Below are positions 26,821 to 35,344 of a stretch of 64,000 bases of DNA, in pieces. The stretch is from NCBI RefSeq assembly GCF_013409785.1, contig NZ_JACCBV010000001.1:1054001-1118000 (forward strand), in the 5' to 3' direction. The first letter of the stretch is position 1. Each line of letters starts with the position of its first letter. The DNA comes from Microbacterium immunditiarum. Lineage in GTDB: Bacteria > Actinomycetota > Actinomycetes > Actinomycetales > Microbacteriaceae. The notes beneath the pieces were generated by a model. The model made no database searches. It saw only the letters and a list, made by a program, of their open reading frames with translations, and was not told the origin of the DNA. Position numbers and translations under genes: made by a program.

Positions 26821-27263
26821 TGCCCGCCACGTTCGAACTCGACCGGGCGAACGAGGTCCACGCCCGCACCCTGCGGCGACTCGAGACGGATGAGATCGGC
26901 TGGCTCGGCACGAACGGCCGCAACGGTTACCCGCACGCCGTGCCCGTGTGGTTCTTCTGGCATGAGGGCACGATCGTCGTGTTCGTTCAGCCCGAGTCGG
27001 TGAAGACCCGCAACATCCGGGCCGACCCGAAGGTGCTGTTCCATCTCGAAACGGATGAGGCCGGAGACGACGTGCACATCATCCGGGGCTCGGCGGCCAT
27101 CTCGCCCGACTCGACGTCGGTGTGGCTCGACCGCATGGGTGACGCCTACGTCGAGAAGTACCGGGCCGGCCTCGATCGGCTCGGCTGGAAGATCGACCGC
27201 ATCCGCGACGAGTACTCGGTCGCGGTCGTCATCACGCCCGAGAGGTTCATCGGCTGGCTCTGA
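26820..27263 (+). CDS. Pyridoxamine 5'-phosphate oxidase-like flavin/F420-type protein
   Basis: The 147-residue split-barrel protein begins with LRRLETDEIGWLGTNGRNGYPHAVPVWF, the start of the PPOX-like fold, and continues with the strand WHEGTIVVFVQ and SVKTRNIRADPKV, which binds the cofactor phosphate. It has the size of F420- or FMN-binding members of this superfamily in actinobacteria (TIGR03618-like); true PNPOx is longer. Overlap with pheA suggests coupling, not shared function. Cofactor identity is uncertain. Confidence 0.82.
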   Translation: MPATFELDRANEVHARTLRRLETDEIGWLGTNGRNGYPHAVPVWFFWHEGTIVVFVQPESVKTRNIRADPKVLFHLETDEAGDDVHIIRGSAAISPDSTSVWLDRMGDAYVEKYRAGLDRLGWKIDRIRDEYSVAVVITPERFIGWL

Positions 27264-27337
27264 CCTTCGTCCGCGCGGACGAACGCGCCGCATCCGGTTC
27301 GTCGCGGACGACGAAGCCCCCGCGACCGTGCGGTGTC

Positions 27338-27382
27338 TATGGTGTGAGGGTGACCACCGCTCGCCCGCCCCTGCGCTCGTGA
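27338..27382 (+). CDS. Possible leaderless 10-codon leader peptide before the M20 gene
   Basis: TATGGT (27338-27343) ends 6 nt before GTG 27350, the leaderless spacing. That GTG opens a 10-codon frame (VTTARPPLRS) at 27350-27382 whose TGA overlaps the GTG of the M20 peptidase at 27379. The peptidase GTG itself has no ribosome site, so reinitiation after this short frame would explain its translation. No conservation evidence is available. Confidence 0.3.
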   Translation, partial: YGVRVTTARPPLRS

Positions 27383-28482
27383 CCATCGCCGCTGTCGTCG
27401 TCGACGCGATCGTCGACACCATCCGCACGCTCGTCGATTGCGAGTCGCCGACCGCCGACCACGGAGCGGTCGCGCGATCGGCCGACCTCGTCGCCGCTCT
27501 CGGCGAAGAGCTGCTCGGCGTGACACCGGAGCGGGTCGTGATCGACGGCGTCACGCACCTGCGGTGGCGGTTCGGCGACGCGACTCGAGTGCTCCTGCTC
27601 GCGCACCACGACACCGTGTGGCCGATCGGCACGATCGAGCGGATCCCGTTCGCGGTCGCGGGCGACGTCATGACCGGACCCGGATGCTTCGACATGAAGA
27701 CCGGCCTCGCGATGGCGCTGCACGCCGTCGCCTCGCTCGATGACCGCGACGGCGTGACGCTGCTCGTGACCGGCGACGAGGAGGTCGGCTCGCCGAGCTC
27801 GCGCCGCCTCATCGAAGACACCGCGCGCGGGGCTCGCGCCGCGCTCGTGCTCGAGGCCTCCGCGGACGGCGGCGCGCTCAAGCTCGAGCGCAAGGGCGTC
27901 TCGCTCTACGAGGTCGTCGTCGACGGGCTCGCCGCGCACGCGGGACTCGAGCCCGAGAAAGGCGTGAACGCGACCGTCGAACTCGCGCATCAGGTGCTCG
28001 CGATCTCCGGGCTGGCCGACCCCGCGACCGGCACCTCGGTGACGCCGACCGTCGCGGGCTCCGGCTCGACGACGAACACGGTGCCCGCGCGCGCCTCGGT
28101 GTGGGTCGACGTGCGTGCGCGCACGGCAGCCGAGCAGCAGCGGGTCGACGCCGCGATTCGTGCGCTCACCGCTGTGACGCCCGGCGCGAGCGTGTCGGTG
28201 CTGGGCGGCATCAACCGTCCGCCGCTCGAGGCCGCGGCATCCGCTTCTCTGTTTGCGCGGGCGCAGGCGATCGCCGCGCGCCTCGCGCTCGACCCGCTCG
28301 CGGGAGTCGCCGTGGGCGGCGGCAGCGACGGCAACTTCACCGCCGGCATCGGCGTGCCGACGCTCGACGGCCTCGGCGCCGTCGGGGGAGGGGCGCACGC
28401 CGAGCACGAGCACGTCCTCGTCAGCGAGATCGCCCCGCGCACCGTGCTGGTGGCCGAGCTCGTCGCGGAACTGACATCGTGA
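27379..28482 (+). CDS. M20 family metallopeptidase (carboxypeptidase G2-like)
   Basis: This 367-residue zinc hydrolase has LLLAHHDTVWP (zinc His and general base region, about 74-84), GPGCFDMKTGLAMAL (bridging Asp, about 100), VTGDEEVGSPSSR (catalytic Glu, about 136) and a C-terminal GAVGGGAHAEHEH zinc His. A dimerisation domain carries VVDGLAAHAGLEPEKGVNA. The carboxypeptidase G2 branch removes acyl or glutamate groups from N-acylated amino acids. It lies 19 bp before an OSBS/N-acylamino-acid-racemase gene, a pairing known elsewhere for converting N-acylated D-amino acids. GTG 27379 is the only start downstream of the promoter. Confidence 0.88.
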   Translation: MTIAAVVVDAIVDTIRTLVDCESPTADHGAVARSADLVAALGEELLGVTPERVVIDGVTHLRWRFGDATRVLLLAHHDTVWPIGTIERIPFAVAGDVMTGPGCFDMKTGLAMALHAVASLDDRDGVTLLVTGDEEVGSPSSRRLIEDTARGARAALVLEASADGGALKLERKGVSLYEVVVDGLAAHAGLEPEKGVNATVELAHQVLAISGLADPATGTSVTPTVAGSGSTTNTVPARASVWVDVRARTAAEQQRVDAAIRALTAVTPGASVSVLGGINRPPLEAAASASLFARAQAIAARLALDPLAGVAVGGGSDGNFTAGIGVPTLDGLGAVGGGAHAEHEHVLVSEIAPRTVLVAELVAELTS

Positions 28483-28501
28483 TACCCGGAGGGGGAACCG
28501 C

Positions 28502-29614
28502 GTGATGAAGATCGAAGGCTTCGAGCTGAGGCGCGTCGCGATGCCGCTCGTGTCGCCGTTCCGCACGTCGTTCGGCACGCAGACCGCGCGCGACATCCTG
28601 CTGGTGAAGGCGGTGACGGATGCCGCGACCGGCTGGGGCGAGTGTGTGACGCTCCCCGATCCGATCTACTCGCCCGAGTACACCGAGGGTGCCGTCGACC
28701 TGATGAAGCGGTTCCTGATCCCTGCGCTCGCGGCGGCGGAGGTGACGGATGCGCCGGGGATCGGCGAGGCGCTGAAGAAGTTCAAGAGCCACCGCATGGC
28801 GAAAGGTGCGCTCGAGATGGCGGTGCTCGACGCCGAGCTGCGCGCCGAAGGGCGCTCGTTCGCGCGCGAGCTCGGCTCGGTGCACGACCGCGTGCCGTGC
28901 GGAGTGTCCGTGGGGATCATGGATTCGATCCCGCAGCTGCTCGACGCCGTCGGCGGCTACCTCGACGCCGGGTACGTGCGCATCAAGCTCAAGATCGAGC
29001 CGGGGTGGGACATCGAGCCCGTCCGCGCGGTGCGCGAGCGCTTCGGCGGCGACGTGCTCCTGCAGGTCGACGCCAACACGGCGTACACGCTGCGCGATGC
29101 GCGGCACCTCGCGAAGCTCGACGCGTTCGACCTGCTCCTGATCGAGCAGCCGCTGGAAGAGGAGGACCTTCTGGGCCACGCCGACCTCGCGAAGGTCGTC
29201 CAGACGCCGATCTGTCTCGACGAGACGATCACCTCCGCCCAGACGGCGGCCGCGGCGATCCGACTCGGTGCGACGCAGATCATCAACATCAAGCCCGGCC
29301 GCGTCGGCGGGTACCTCGAGGCGCGCCGCATCCACGACCTCGCCGCCGCGCACGGTGTGCCAGTCTGGTGCGGCGGCATGGTCGAGTCGGGCATCGGGCG
29401 CGCCGCCAACGTCGCGCTCGCGTCGCTGCCCGGCTTCACCCTCCCCGGCGACGTGTCGGCGAGCGACCGGTTCTACGCGACCGACATTACGCCGCCGTTC
29501 GTCATGCGCGACGGGCATCTCGACGTCCCGCAGGGGCCAGGCCTGGGAGTCGAGCCGGTCCCCGAGATCCTCGACGAGCTGACGACCTCGGTCGAGTGGG
29601 TGCCCGCCGCCTGA
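28502..29614 (+). CDS. o-Succinylbenzoate synthase / N-acylamino-acid racemase (enolase superfamily)
   Basis: The 370-residue enolase-superfamily protein has the catalytic pair KLKIEPGWD (KxK, about 162-164), metal ligands Asp (QVDANTAY, about 190), Glu (LIEQPLEEED) and Asp (CLDETI), and the second catalytic Lys in NIKPGRVGG (about 263). This is the MenC/NSAR pattern. The enzyme may make o-succinylbenzoate for menaquinone, or racemise N-succinyl or N-acetyl amino acids. Being next to an M20 deacylase and not to men genes favours the racemase role. GTG 28502 is followed directly by ATG 28505; both suit the GGAGGGGG ribosome site. Confidence 0.88.
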   Translation: MMKIEGFELRRVAMPLVSPFRTSFGTQTARDILLVKAVTDAATGWGECVTLPDPIYSPEYTEGAVDLMKRFLIPALAAAEVTDAPGIGEALKKFKSHRMAKGALEMAVLDAELRAEGRSFARELGSVHDRVPCGVSVGIMDSIPQLLDAVGGYLDAGYVRIKLKIEPGWDIEPVRAVRERFGGDVLLQVDANTAYTLRDARHLAKLDAFDLLLIEQPLEEEDLLGHADLAKVVQTPICLDETITSAQTAAAAIRLGATQIINIKPGRVGGYLEARRIHDLAAAHGVPVWCGGMVESGIGRAANVALASLPGFTLPGDVSASDRFYATDITPPFVMRDGHLDVPQGPGLGVEPVPEILDELTTSVEWVPAA

Positions 29615-29616
29615 CG

Positions 29617-30723
29617 TCAGCCGTCGAGGTCGAGCTCGGCCGCTAGCAGCTCCATCGTCTGGGTGCGGCCGGGCGAGGCATCCGTCGGTTCACCGTCGTA
29701 CGACGCGGCGATCGGCGAGATCATGACCTCGTCCACGCCGTGCTGCTGCGCGAAGGACGAGAGGGCGGATGCCACGTCCGCCCCGGTCCCGACGAACCAC
29801 TTCGTGCGGGCCGCCGCCATGACCGACTGCGCGAGGCTGTCGAAGCTCTCGTTCGCCTTCGCCTGCTCGACCGTCTCGAGCGGCACGAGGGGCATGTTCG
29901 TGCGCAGGCGCGCCATCATGTGCAGCTGGGGAAGCGCGCGGTCCTCCGCCTCATCGGCGGTCGGAGCGGCGATGACGTTCGCGGTGAGGAATGTGCGCGG
30001 CTCGGGGTGGCGCTCGTTCGGCCGGAACTCCGACCGGTACAGCTCGAGAACGCGCTCGAGCCCTTCGCCGGAGAAGTGGTTCGCGAAGACGTACGGCAGC
30101 CCGTACGCCGCGGCGAGGCGCGCGGAGTAGTCGCTCGACCCGAGCAGCCACACCTCTGGGACGGTCGTCGCGGCGGGCGTCGCGTGCACGCCGTAGGTTC
30201 CGCCCGACGTGAAGCGCACCGAGGCACCCTCGCTCGAGACGAGAGCCACGATGTCGGCGACGTTGTCGGGGAAGCGGTCGACGTCGCTCGTCGTGCCGCT
30301 CTGCCGCAGCAGCTGCGTGATGACGGGGTCGCTGCCCGGTGCCCGGCCGATGCCGAGGTCGATGCGCCCGGGGGCGAGGGCCTCGAGCGCGGCGAACTGC
30401 TCCGCCACGACGAGCGGCGAGTGGTTCGGGAGCATGACACCACCCGAACCCACGCGGATGCGGTCGGTGCGCGCCGCCGCGGCGGCGGCCAGCACGGGCG
30501 GCGTCGTCGACGCGACGGCCGGCATGTTGTGGTGCTCCGCAAACCAGTAGCGACGGTATCCGAGCCGGTCGGCGGTCTGCACGAGATCGACGGATGCCGC
30601 GACCGCCTCCGCGCTCGTCTGCCCCGCGCGCACGGGCACGAGGTCGAGGACGGACAGGGCGAGGCGGGGTACAGGCGTGGAGGTGCTCATCCTCAGGGGC
30701 AACCCGCCGGGGCATCCGCTCAT
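29617..30723 (-). CDS. LLM-class flavin-dependent oxidoreductase
   Basis: The protein has 368 residues with luciferase-like monooxygenase features: YRRYWFAEHHNMP (about 55-67), IRVGSGGVMLPNHSPL (about 92), EALAPGRIDLGIGRAPGSD (about 118) and a VWLLGSSDYSARLAA segment (about 180). It matches the MsnO8/YhbW-like group that uses FMNH2 or F420H2. I chose ATG 30723 because it has a strong GGAGGAGAGGA ribosome site; the family-typical start at ATG 30690 lacks one. It ends 2 bp from the racemase gene on the other strand and is divergent from the LacI gene. Substrate unknown. Confidence 0.87.
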   Translation of the reverse strand: MSGCPGGLPLRMSTSTPVPRLALSVLDLVPVRAGQTSAEAVAASVDLVQTADRLGYRRYWFAEHHNMPAVASTTPPVLAAAAAARTDRIRVGSGGVMLPNHSPLVVAEQFAALEALAPGRIDLGIGRAPGSDPVITQLLRQSGTTSDVDRFPDNVADIVALVSSEGASVRFTSGGTYGVHATPAATTVPEVWLLGSSDYSARLAAAYGLPYVFANHFSGEGLERVLELYRSEFRPNERHPEPRTFLTANVIAAPTADEAEDRALPQLHMMARLRTNMPLVPLETVEQAKANESFDSLAQSVMAAARTKWFVGTGADVASALSSFAQQHGVDEVMISPIAASYDGEPTDASPGRTQTMELLAAELDLDG

Positions 30724-30749
30724 TCCTCTCCTCCTGTTCCTTCGGCTCA

Positions 30750-30831
30750 CGCGAGTGCACGGCTTCCCGTCGAAACCACGGCTTCGCGCCGTCGTCACGT
30801 CGTGCACTCGACGCGAAGTCGTGCACTCGCG
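30750..30831. repeat. Three copies of a CGTGCACTCG motif in a divergent promoter region
   Basis: CGAGTGCACG is at about 30752-30761 on the plus strand, and its complement CGTGCACTCG occurs at 30801-30810 and 30820-30829. The outer pair extends to CGCGAGTGCACG/CGTGCACTCGCG. They lie between the LLM oxidoreductase and LacI genes. Repeated GTGCAC-centred sites suggest operators for a dimeric regulator, different from the CTTGCG sites nearby. Confidence 0.5.
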
Positions 30832-30844
30832 GAAAGGGACTTGG

Positions 30845-30886
30845 CTTGCGAAGGCTTGCGCCGGTACGCAAGTTCTTGCGTACACT
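30845..30886 (+). promoter_or_regulatory. Leaderless promoter and CTTGCG operators of the LacI gene
   Basis: TACACT (30881-30886) lies 6 nt before ATG 30893, a leaderless -10. Upstream are CTTGCG copies at 30845, 30855 and 30875 and an inverted CGCAAG at 30867. These give CTTGCG-N6-CGCAAG and the palindrome CGCAAGTTCTTGCG next to the -10. CTTGCA/G half-sites are known for actinobacterial MalR-type LacI regulators. Autoregulation is likely. Confidence 0.6.
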
Positions 30887-30892
30887 GAGCGC

Positions 30893-31900
30893 ATGTCGAA
30901 GCGTCTCGCCGAAGTGGCGCGCAAGGTCGGGGTCAGCGAAGCGACCGTGAGTCGCGTGCTCAACGACAAGCCGGGGGTTTCGGATGCCACCCGCCAGGCC
31001 GTGCTCACGGCCCTCGATGTGCTCGGATACGAGCGACCCACGAAGCTGCGCGGCGGACGCGCCCGCCTGGTCGGGCTCGTGCTGCCCGAGCTGCAGAACC
31101 CGATCTTCCCTGCGCTCGCCGAGATCATCGGCGGCGGCCTGACCCAGAACGGCTACACACCGCTGCTGTGCACGCAGAACGCGGGTGGCATCACCGAGTC
31201 GGACTACGTCGAGCTGCTGCTGCAGCAGCAGGTGTCGGGCGTCGTGTTCCTGGGCGGGAACTACAGCCAGGCGGATGCGCCGCACGCCCACTACGAGCGG
31301 CTCCGCCAGGTCAACCTGCCGACAGTGCTCGTCAACGCCCGCATCGACTCGCTCGACTTCGCGACGGTCTCGACCGACGACGGCGCCGCGGCCGAGCAGG
31401 CGATCCAGCACCTGCACCAGCTCGGACACCGGCGCATCGGCTTGTTGCTGGGCCCGTCGGATCACATCCCCTCGCAGCGAAAGCTCGCGGCGGCGCGTCC
31501 GCTGCTCGACAAGCTCGGGTCGCCGCTCGACGAGGAGCTCGTCGTGCGCGGACTGTACTCGCTCGAGTCGGGACAGGCGGGCGCATCGCGCCTGTTCGCG
31601 TCAGGTGCGACGGCGATCGTGTGCGCGAGCGACCCTCTTGCGCTGGGTGCCGTCCGCGCCGCACGCCGTGCGGGGCTGCGTGTCCCCGAGGACGTGAGCG
31701 TCGTCGGGTTCGACGACTCCGCGCTCATGAGCTGCACGGAGCCGCCCCTCACGACGGTGCGCCAGCCGATCGAGTCGATGGGTCGCACCGTGATCGAGCT
31801 GCTCCTCTCGCAGGTCGCCGGCACGACCGAGGCCGGCGATGAGCTGCTCTTCGAGCCCGAGCTCGTGCTGCGCGGTTCGACCGGACCCGCGCCCGAATAG
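30893..31900 (+). CDS. LacI-family regulator of alpha-glucoside use (MalR-like)
   Basis: The protein has 335 residues: an N-terminal LacI helix-turn-helix (RLAEVARKVGVSEATVSRVLNDKPGVS, reported here only as family evidence across residues 4-30), a hinge at about 50-60, and a periplasmic-binding-like sensor domain (GLVLPELQNPIF; VVGFDDSALMSCTEPPLTT). It precedes the GH13 and sugar ABC genes. CTTGC half-sites occur both in its own promoter and before GH13, so it probably represses both and is released by maltose or an alpha-glucoside. ATG 30893 is leaderless. Confidence 0.88.
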   Translation: MSKRLAEVARKVGVSEATVSRVLNDKPGVSDATRQAVLTALDVLGYERPTKLRGGRARLVGLVLPELQNPIFPALAEIIGGGLTQNGYTPLLCTQNAGGITESDYVELLLQQQVSGVVFLGGNYSQADAPHAHYERLRQVNLPTVLVNARIDSLDFATVSTDDGAAAEQAIQHLHQLGHRRIGLLLGPSDHIPSQRKLAAARPLLDKLGSPLDEELVVRGLYSLESGQAGASRLFASGATAIVCASDPLALGAVRAARRAGLRVPEDVSVVGFDDSALMSCTEPPLTTVRQPIESMGRTVIELLLSQVAGTTEAGDELLFEPELVLRGSTGPAPE

Positions 31901-31910
31901 GGACTTCGCC

Positions 31911-32026
31911 CCCGGACGCTGAGCGAGGAGCGCAGCGTTCGAGTGGATTGCGTGCGCCGTGGTCCGCGTCGTCTCGCTGCGCGCGCTCAGCGGCGGGTGA
32001 TGCGGGCGCGTCGTTCAGCGTCCGGG
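31911..32026. repeat. Dispersed palindromic element, copy C (long loop)
   Basis: CCCGGACGCTGA (31911-31922, continuing GCGAG) and TCAGCGTCCGGG (32015-32026) are perfect 12-bp arms 92 nt apart, just behind the LacI stop. The inner part has several shorter GC stems. It may terminate the LacI transcript before the GH13 promoter. Confidence 0.6.
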
Positions 32027-32065
32027 GTGAAGCGCGACGCATCCGAATTCGAGCGCAATCATGAA

Positions 32066-32117
32066 CTTGCAAAAGATCATCGAACTCTTGCGTGACTGTG
32101 TTGCCGCGTACTACCGT
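32066..32117 (+). promoter_or_regulatory. GH13 operon promoter with LacI half-sites
   Basis: CTTGCA (32066-32071) and CTTGCG (32087-32092) are direct repeats 21 bp apart, two DNA turns. A -35 candidate TTGCGT (32088-32093) overlaps the second and is followed 18 bp later by TACCGT (32112-32117). A repressor at these half-sites would block the promoter. GTG 32159 follows with a GAGGAG site. Confidence 0.5.
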
Positions 32118-32158
32118 CATCGCTATCAATCTTTCGCGATCCGATCACGAGGAGCTCA

Positions 32159-33931
32159 GTGGACAGCGACGTCCTGCCCCGCACCGCCGACGCGGAAGCC
32201 CATCGCACTCCGACGCCGAGCGCAGACGACCCGCAGTGGTGGCGGTCGGCCGTCATCTACCAGGTGTACGTGCGCAGCTTCGCCGACGGGAACGGCGACG
32301 GCACGGGCGACCTCGCCGGCGTACGCCGGCGCCTCGGCTATCTCAAGAAGCTCGGCGTCGATGCCCTGTGGTTCAACCCGTGGTACCCGAGCCCGATGGC
32401 TGACGGCGGCTACGACGTGCGGGACTACCGTGACATCGACCCGCGGTTCGGAACGCTCGCCGAAGCCGAGGCCCTCATCGAGGAGGCACTGGCGCTCGGC
32501 ATCCGCACCATCATCGACATCGTCCCGAATCACGTGTCCGACCAGCATCCGTGGTTCCAGGCCGCCCTCGAGGCGGGACCGGGCAGTCCCGAGCGCGAGC
32601 GGTTCTGGTTCCACCCGGGCACGGGCCCGCACGGCGACGAGATGCCGACGCGGTGGGTGTCGAACTTCCAGGGCGAGACGTGGACCCGCACGATGAACCC
32701 GGACGGCACCGCGGGGGAGTGGTACCTCCACCTGTTCACACCCGAGCAGCCCGACCTCAACTGGAACCACCCCGACGTGCGGCGCGAGCACGAGGACATC
32801 CTCCGGTTCTGGTTCGACTGCGGTGTCGCGGGCGTGCGCATCGACTCGGCCGCGCTGCTGATCAAGGACCCCGACCTGCCGGAGGTCGGCGAGAAGCAGG
32901 GTCCCGGCTCGCACCCCACCGAGGACCGCGACGAGCTGCACGACGTGTACCGCTCGTGGCGCGCGATCGCCGACTCGTACCCCGGCACGCGCGTGCTCGT
33001 GGGCGAGATCTGGCTTCCCGACATCGTGCGGTTCACGAACTACCTGCGTCCCGATGAGATGCACACGGCGTTCAACTTCGACTTCCTCGCACGCCCATGG
33101 GGCGCGGAGTCGTTCCGCGAGTCGATCGCCTCGACGCTCGCCGCGCACGCTCCGGTCGGCGCACCGAGCACGTGGGTGCTGAGCAACCACGACGTCACGC
33201 GCCCCGTCACCCGCTACGGGCGCGACGACACGGCGTTCGCGTTCCTGAAGAAGCGCTTCGGCGTGCCGACCGATCCCGAGCTCGGCCTCCATCGCGCCCG
33301 CGCGGCGGCGTTGCTGGTCGCGGCCCTCCCCGGAAGCCTGTACATCTACCAGGGCGACGAGCTCGGGCTGCCCGAGGTCGAGGACCTGCCGATCGAGCTC
33401 ATCCAGGACCCGATGCACCACCGGTCGGGCGGCATCGATCCGGGGCGTGACGGATGCCGCGTCCCCCTGCCCTGGTCGGGCGAGCACCCGCCGTTCGGGT
33501 TCAGCCCCGACGGAGTCCAGACATGGCTGCCGCAGCCCGAGTCCTGGCGCGCGCTCACGGTCGCGGCGCAGGAGGCCGATCCCTCGTCGACGCTCAACCT
33601 CTACCGCGAGGCGCTGCGCGTGCGCCGCGACCTCGATCCCGACGTGCCGCTCGAGTGGTGGCACGACACCGTCGCCGTCGGCACGCCCGGCGCCGACGAC
33701 GTCCTGGCCTTCCGACGCGGCGACTTCGCGTGCGTCGTGAACACCGGCGAGAGCCCCGTGCCGCTGCCCGTCGGCGCGGAGCTCCTGCTCGCAAGCGGCC
33801 CGCTGGACGGCGGGCGGCTCGCGGGCAACTCCACAGCATGGCTGCGTCTCTCCGCGGAGACCACGGATGCCGGGGCATCCGACGCGGTGACGGGCGCCCC
33901 GCACACCCCGGAGGATCCCGCGGCAGCGTGA
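32159..33931 (+). CDS. GH13 alpha-glucosidase/alpha-amylase family enzyme
   Basis: The enzyme has 590 residues and no signal peptide, so it is cytoplasmic. Conserved GH13 regions are DIVPNHVSD (I, about 122), GVRIDSAAL (II, nucleophile Asp about 227), VGEIWLPD (III, acid/base Glu about 282) and SNHDVTR (IV, about 343), preceded by the start block WWRSAVIYQVYVRSFADGNGDG. This is the oligo-1,6-glucosidase/alpha-glucosidase subgroup. It splits maltose- or isomaltose-type sugars brought in by the downstream ABC importer. GTG 32159 has a GAGGAG site. Confidence 0.92.
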   Translation: MDSDVLPRTADAEAHRTPTPSADDPQWWRSAVIYQVYVRSFADGNGDGTGDLAGVRRRLGYLKKLGVDALWFNPWYPSPMADGGYDVRDYRDIDPRFGTLAEAEALIEEALALGIRTIIDIVPNHVSDQHPWFQAALEAGPGSPERERFWFHPGTGPHGDEMPTRWVSNFQGETWTRTMNPDGTAGEWYLHLFTPEQPDLNWNHPDVRREHEDILRFWFDCGVAGVRIDSAALLIKDPDLPEVGEKQGPGSHPTEDRDELHDVYRSWRAIADSYPGTRVLVGEIWLPDIVRFTNYLRPDEMHTAFNFDFLARPWGAESFRESIASTLAAHAPVGAPSTWVLSNHDVTRPVTRYGRDDTAFAFLKKRFGVPTDPELGLHRARAAALLVAALPGSLYIYQGDELGLPEVEDLPIELIQDPMHHRSGGIDPGRDGCRVPLPWSGEHPPFGFSPDGVQTWLPQPESWRALTVAAQEADPSSTLNLYREALRVRRDLDPDVPLEWWHDTVAVGTPGADDVLAFRRGDFACVVNTGESPVPLPVGAELLLASGPLDGGRLAGNSTAWLRLSAETTDAGASDAVTGAPHTPEDPAAA

Positions 33932-33962
33932 CGCGGCATCCGCCACCGAGAAAGGAAAGACG

Positions 33963-35336
33963 ATGAAGTCACCAGCAAGGGTCCTGCTCGCCGGTGTCGC
34001 CGCGGTGGCGACCGTCGGCGCACTCGTCGGCTGCTCGACCGGCAGCAGCGGGGGAGGCGACGCGAGCGGCAAGGTCGAGCTGCGCGTCGCGACGTTCCCG
34101 CCCGGAGCCGACGCGGCCGCGTACGAGGCGTTCGCCGCCCAGGAGGAGCAGTTCGAAGACGAGCACCCCGACATCGACATCATCGGGGTCGAGTACGAGT
34201 GGGAGGGTCCGACGTTCGCCGTGCAGCTCGCCGGCGGCAGCCTGCCCGACGTGTTCACGGTGCCGTTCACCGACTCCAAGACGCTGCTCGAGAACGGCCA
34301 GCTCATGGACGTGACCGCCGAGGTCGAGGAGCTCGGGTACGAGGACAGCTTCAACCCGATCATCCTCGACGGGGTCAAGGACTCCGACGGCAACATCTAT
34401 GGCTTCCCCCGCCAGGCCTACGCGATGGGCCTGCATTACAACCGCGACCTGTTCGAGCAGGCCGGCCTCGACCCCGACCAGCCGCCGACCACGTGGGAAG
34501 AGGTGCGCGAATACGCCAAGAAGATCACGGATGCCACGGGCAAGGCCGGCTACGCGCAGATGGCGATCAACAACACGGGTGGATGGCAGCTCACCGCGCA
34601 GACCGTCGCGCGCGGCGGCCGCACCCAGGCCGACAACGGGGACGGCTCGGCGGAGTCGACGATCGACAACGAGGGGACCAAGGCGACGCTCCAGTTCCTG
34701 CACGACCTCAAGTGGGAGGACGGCTCGTTCGGCTCGAAGGTCGACCTCGACTGGGGCACGATCAACCAGGAGTTCGCGGCCGGCAACATCGGCATGTACA
34801 CGTCGGGCTCCGACGTCTACACGGCGCTCGTGCGCGACTTCGGCCTCGAGCCCGACGTCTACGGGCTCGAGGTGGTGCCGATCGAGGGCGACGACCCCGG
34901 CACTCTCGGCGGCGGTGACATCGCTGTGATCAGCCCCACCGTGGACGACGCCACGAAGGCGGCCGCGGTCGAGTGGATCGACTGGTACTACATGCAGAAG
35001 CTCCTGGACGAGGAGGCCGCGGTGCTCGACGCGAAGACTCTCAACGAATCGGGTCAGGCGGTCGGCACGCCGGTGCTGCCCGTGCTCAGCCGCGAGCTGT
35101 ACGAGGAGTCGCTCGTGTGGATCGAGGACTACATCAACGTCCCGCGCGGCCAAATGGAGCCGTTCACCGACAGCATCTGGGACCAGACGCCCGTCGGCGA
35201 GCCGAAGAAGTCGACCCAGGAGATCTACGCGCTGCTGGACACCGTCGTGCAGACCGTGCTGACCGACGAGAACGCCGACATCGACGCGCTCCTCGCACAG
35301 GCGCAGGCCGACGCACAGGCGATCCTCGACCAGTAG
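33963..35336 (+). CDS. Sugar ABC transporter substrate-binding lipoprotein
   Basis: This 457-residue protein starts with a lipoprotein signal: a charged start, a hydrophobic stretch and the lipobox VGCS (Cys about 22). It then shows family-1 solute-binding features (RVATFPPGADAA; AGGSLPDVFTVP; YGFPRQAYAMGLHYNRDLFEQAGL). It captures an alpha-glucoside outside the membrane and passes it to the two permeases downstream. AAAGGAAAG precedes ATG 33963. It follows GH13 by 31 bp and is separated from the permeases by a large palindromic repeat. Confidence 0.92.
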   Translation: MKSPARVLLAGVAAVATVGALVGCSTGSSGGGDASGKVELRVATFPPGADAAAYEAFAAQEEQFEDEHPDIDIIGVEYEWEGPTFAVQLAGGSLPDVFTVPFTDSKTLLENGQLMDVTAEVEELGYEDSFNPIILDGVKDSDGNIYGFPRQAYAMGLHYNRDLFEQAGLDPDQPPTTWEEVREYAKKITDATGKAGYAQMAINNTGGWQLTAQTVARGGRTQADNGDGSAESTIDNEGTKATLQFLHDLKWEDGSFGSKVDLDWGTINQEFAAGNIGMYTSGSDVYTALVRDFGLEPDVYGLEVVPIEGDDPGTLGGGDIAVISPTVDDATKAAAVEWIDWYYMQKLLDEEAAVLDAKTLNESGQAVGTPVLPVLSRELYEESLVWIEDYINVPRGQMEPFTDSIWDQTPVGEPKKSTQEIYALLDTVVQTVLTDENADIDALLAQAQADAQAILDQ

Positions 35337-35344
35337 GGGTTCGT

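Noticed and set aside
28502..29614. Calling the enolase-superfamily gene menC
   Set aside because: OSBS and N-acylamino-acid racemase cannot be told apart by the visible motifs, and the M20 neighbour favours the latter.
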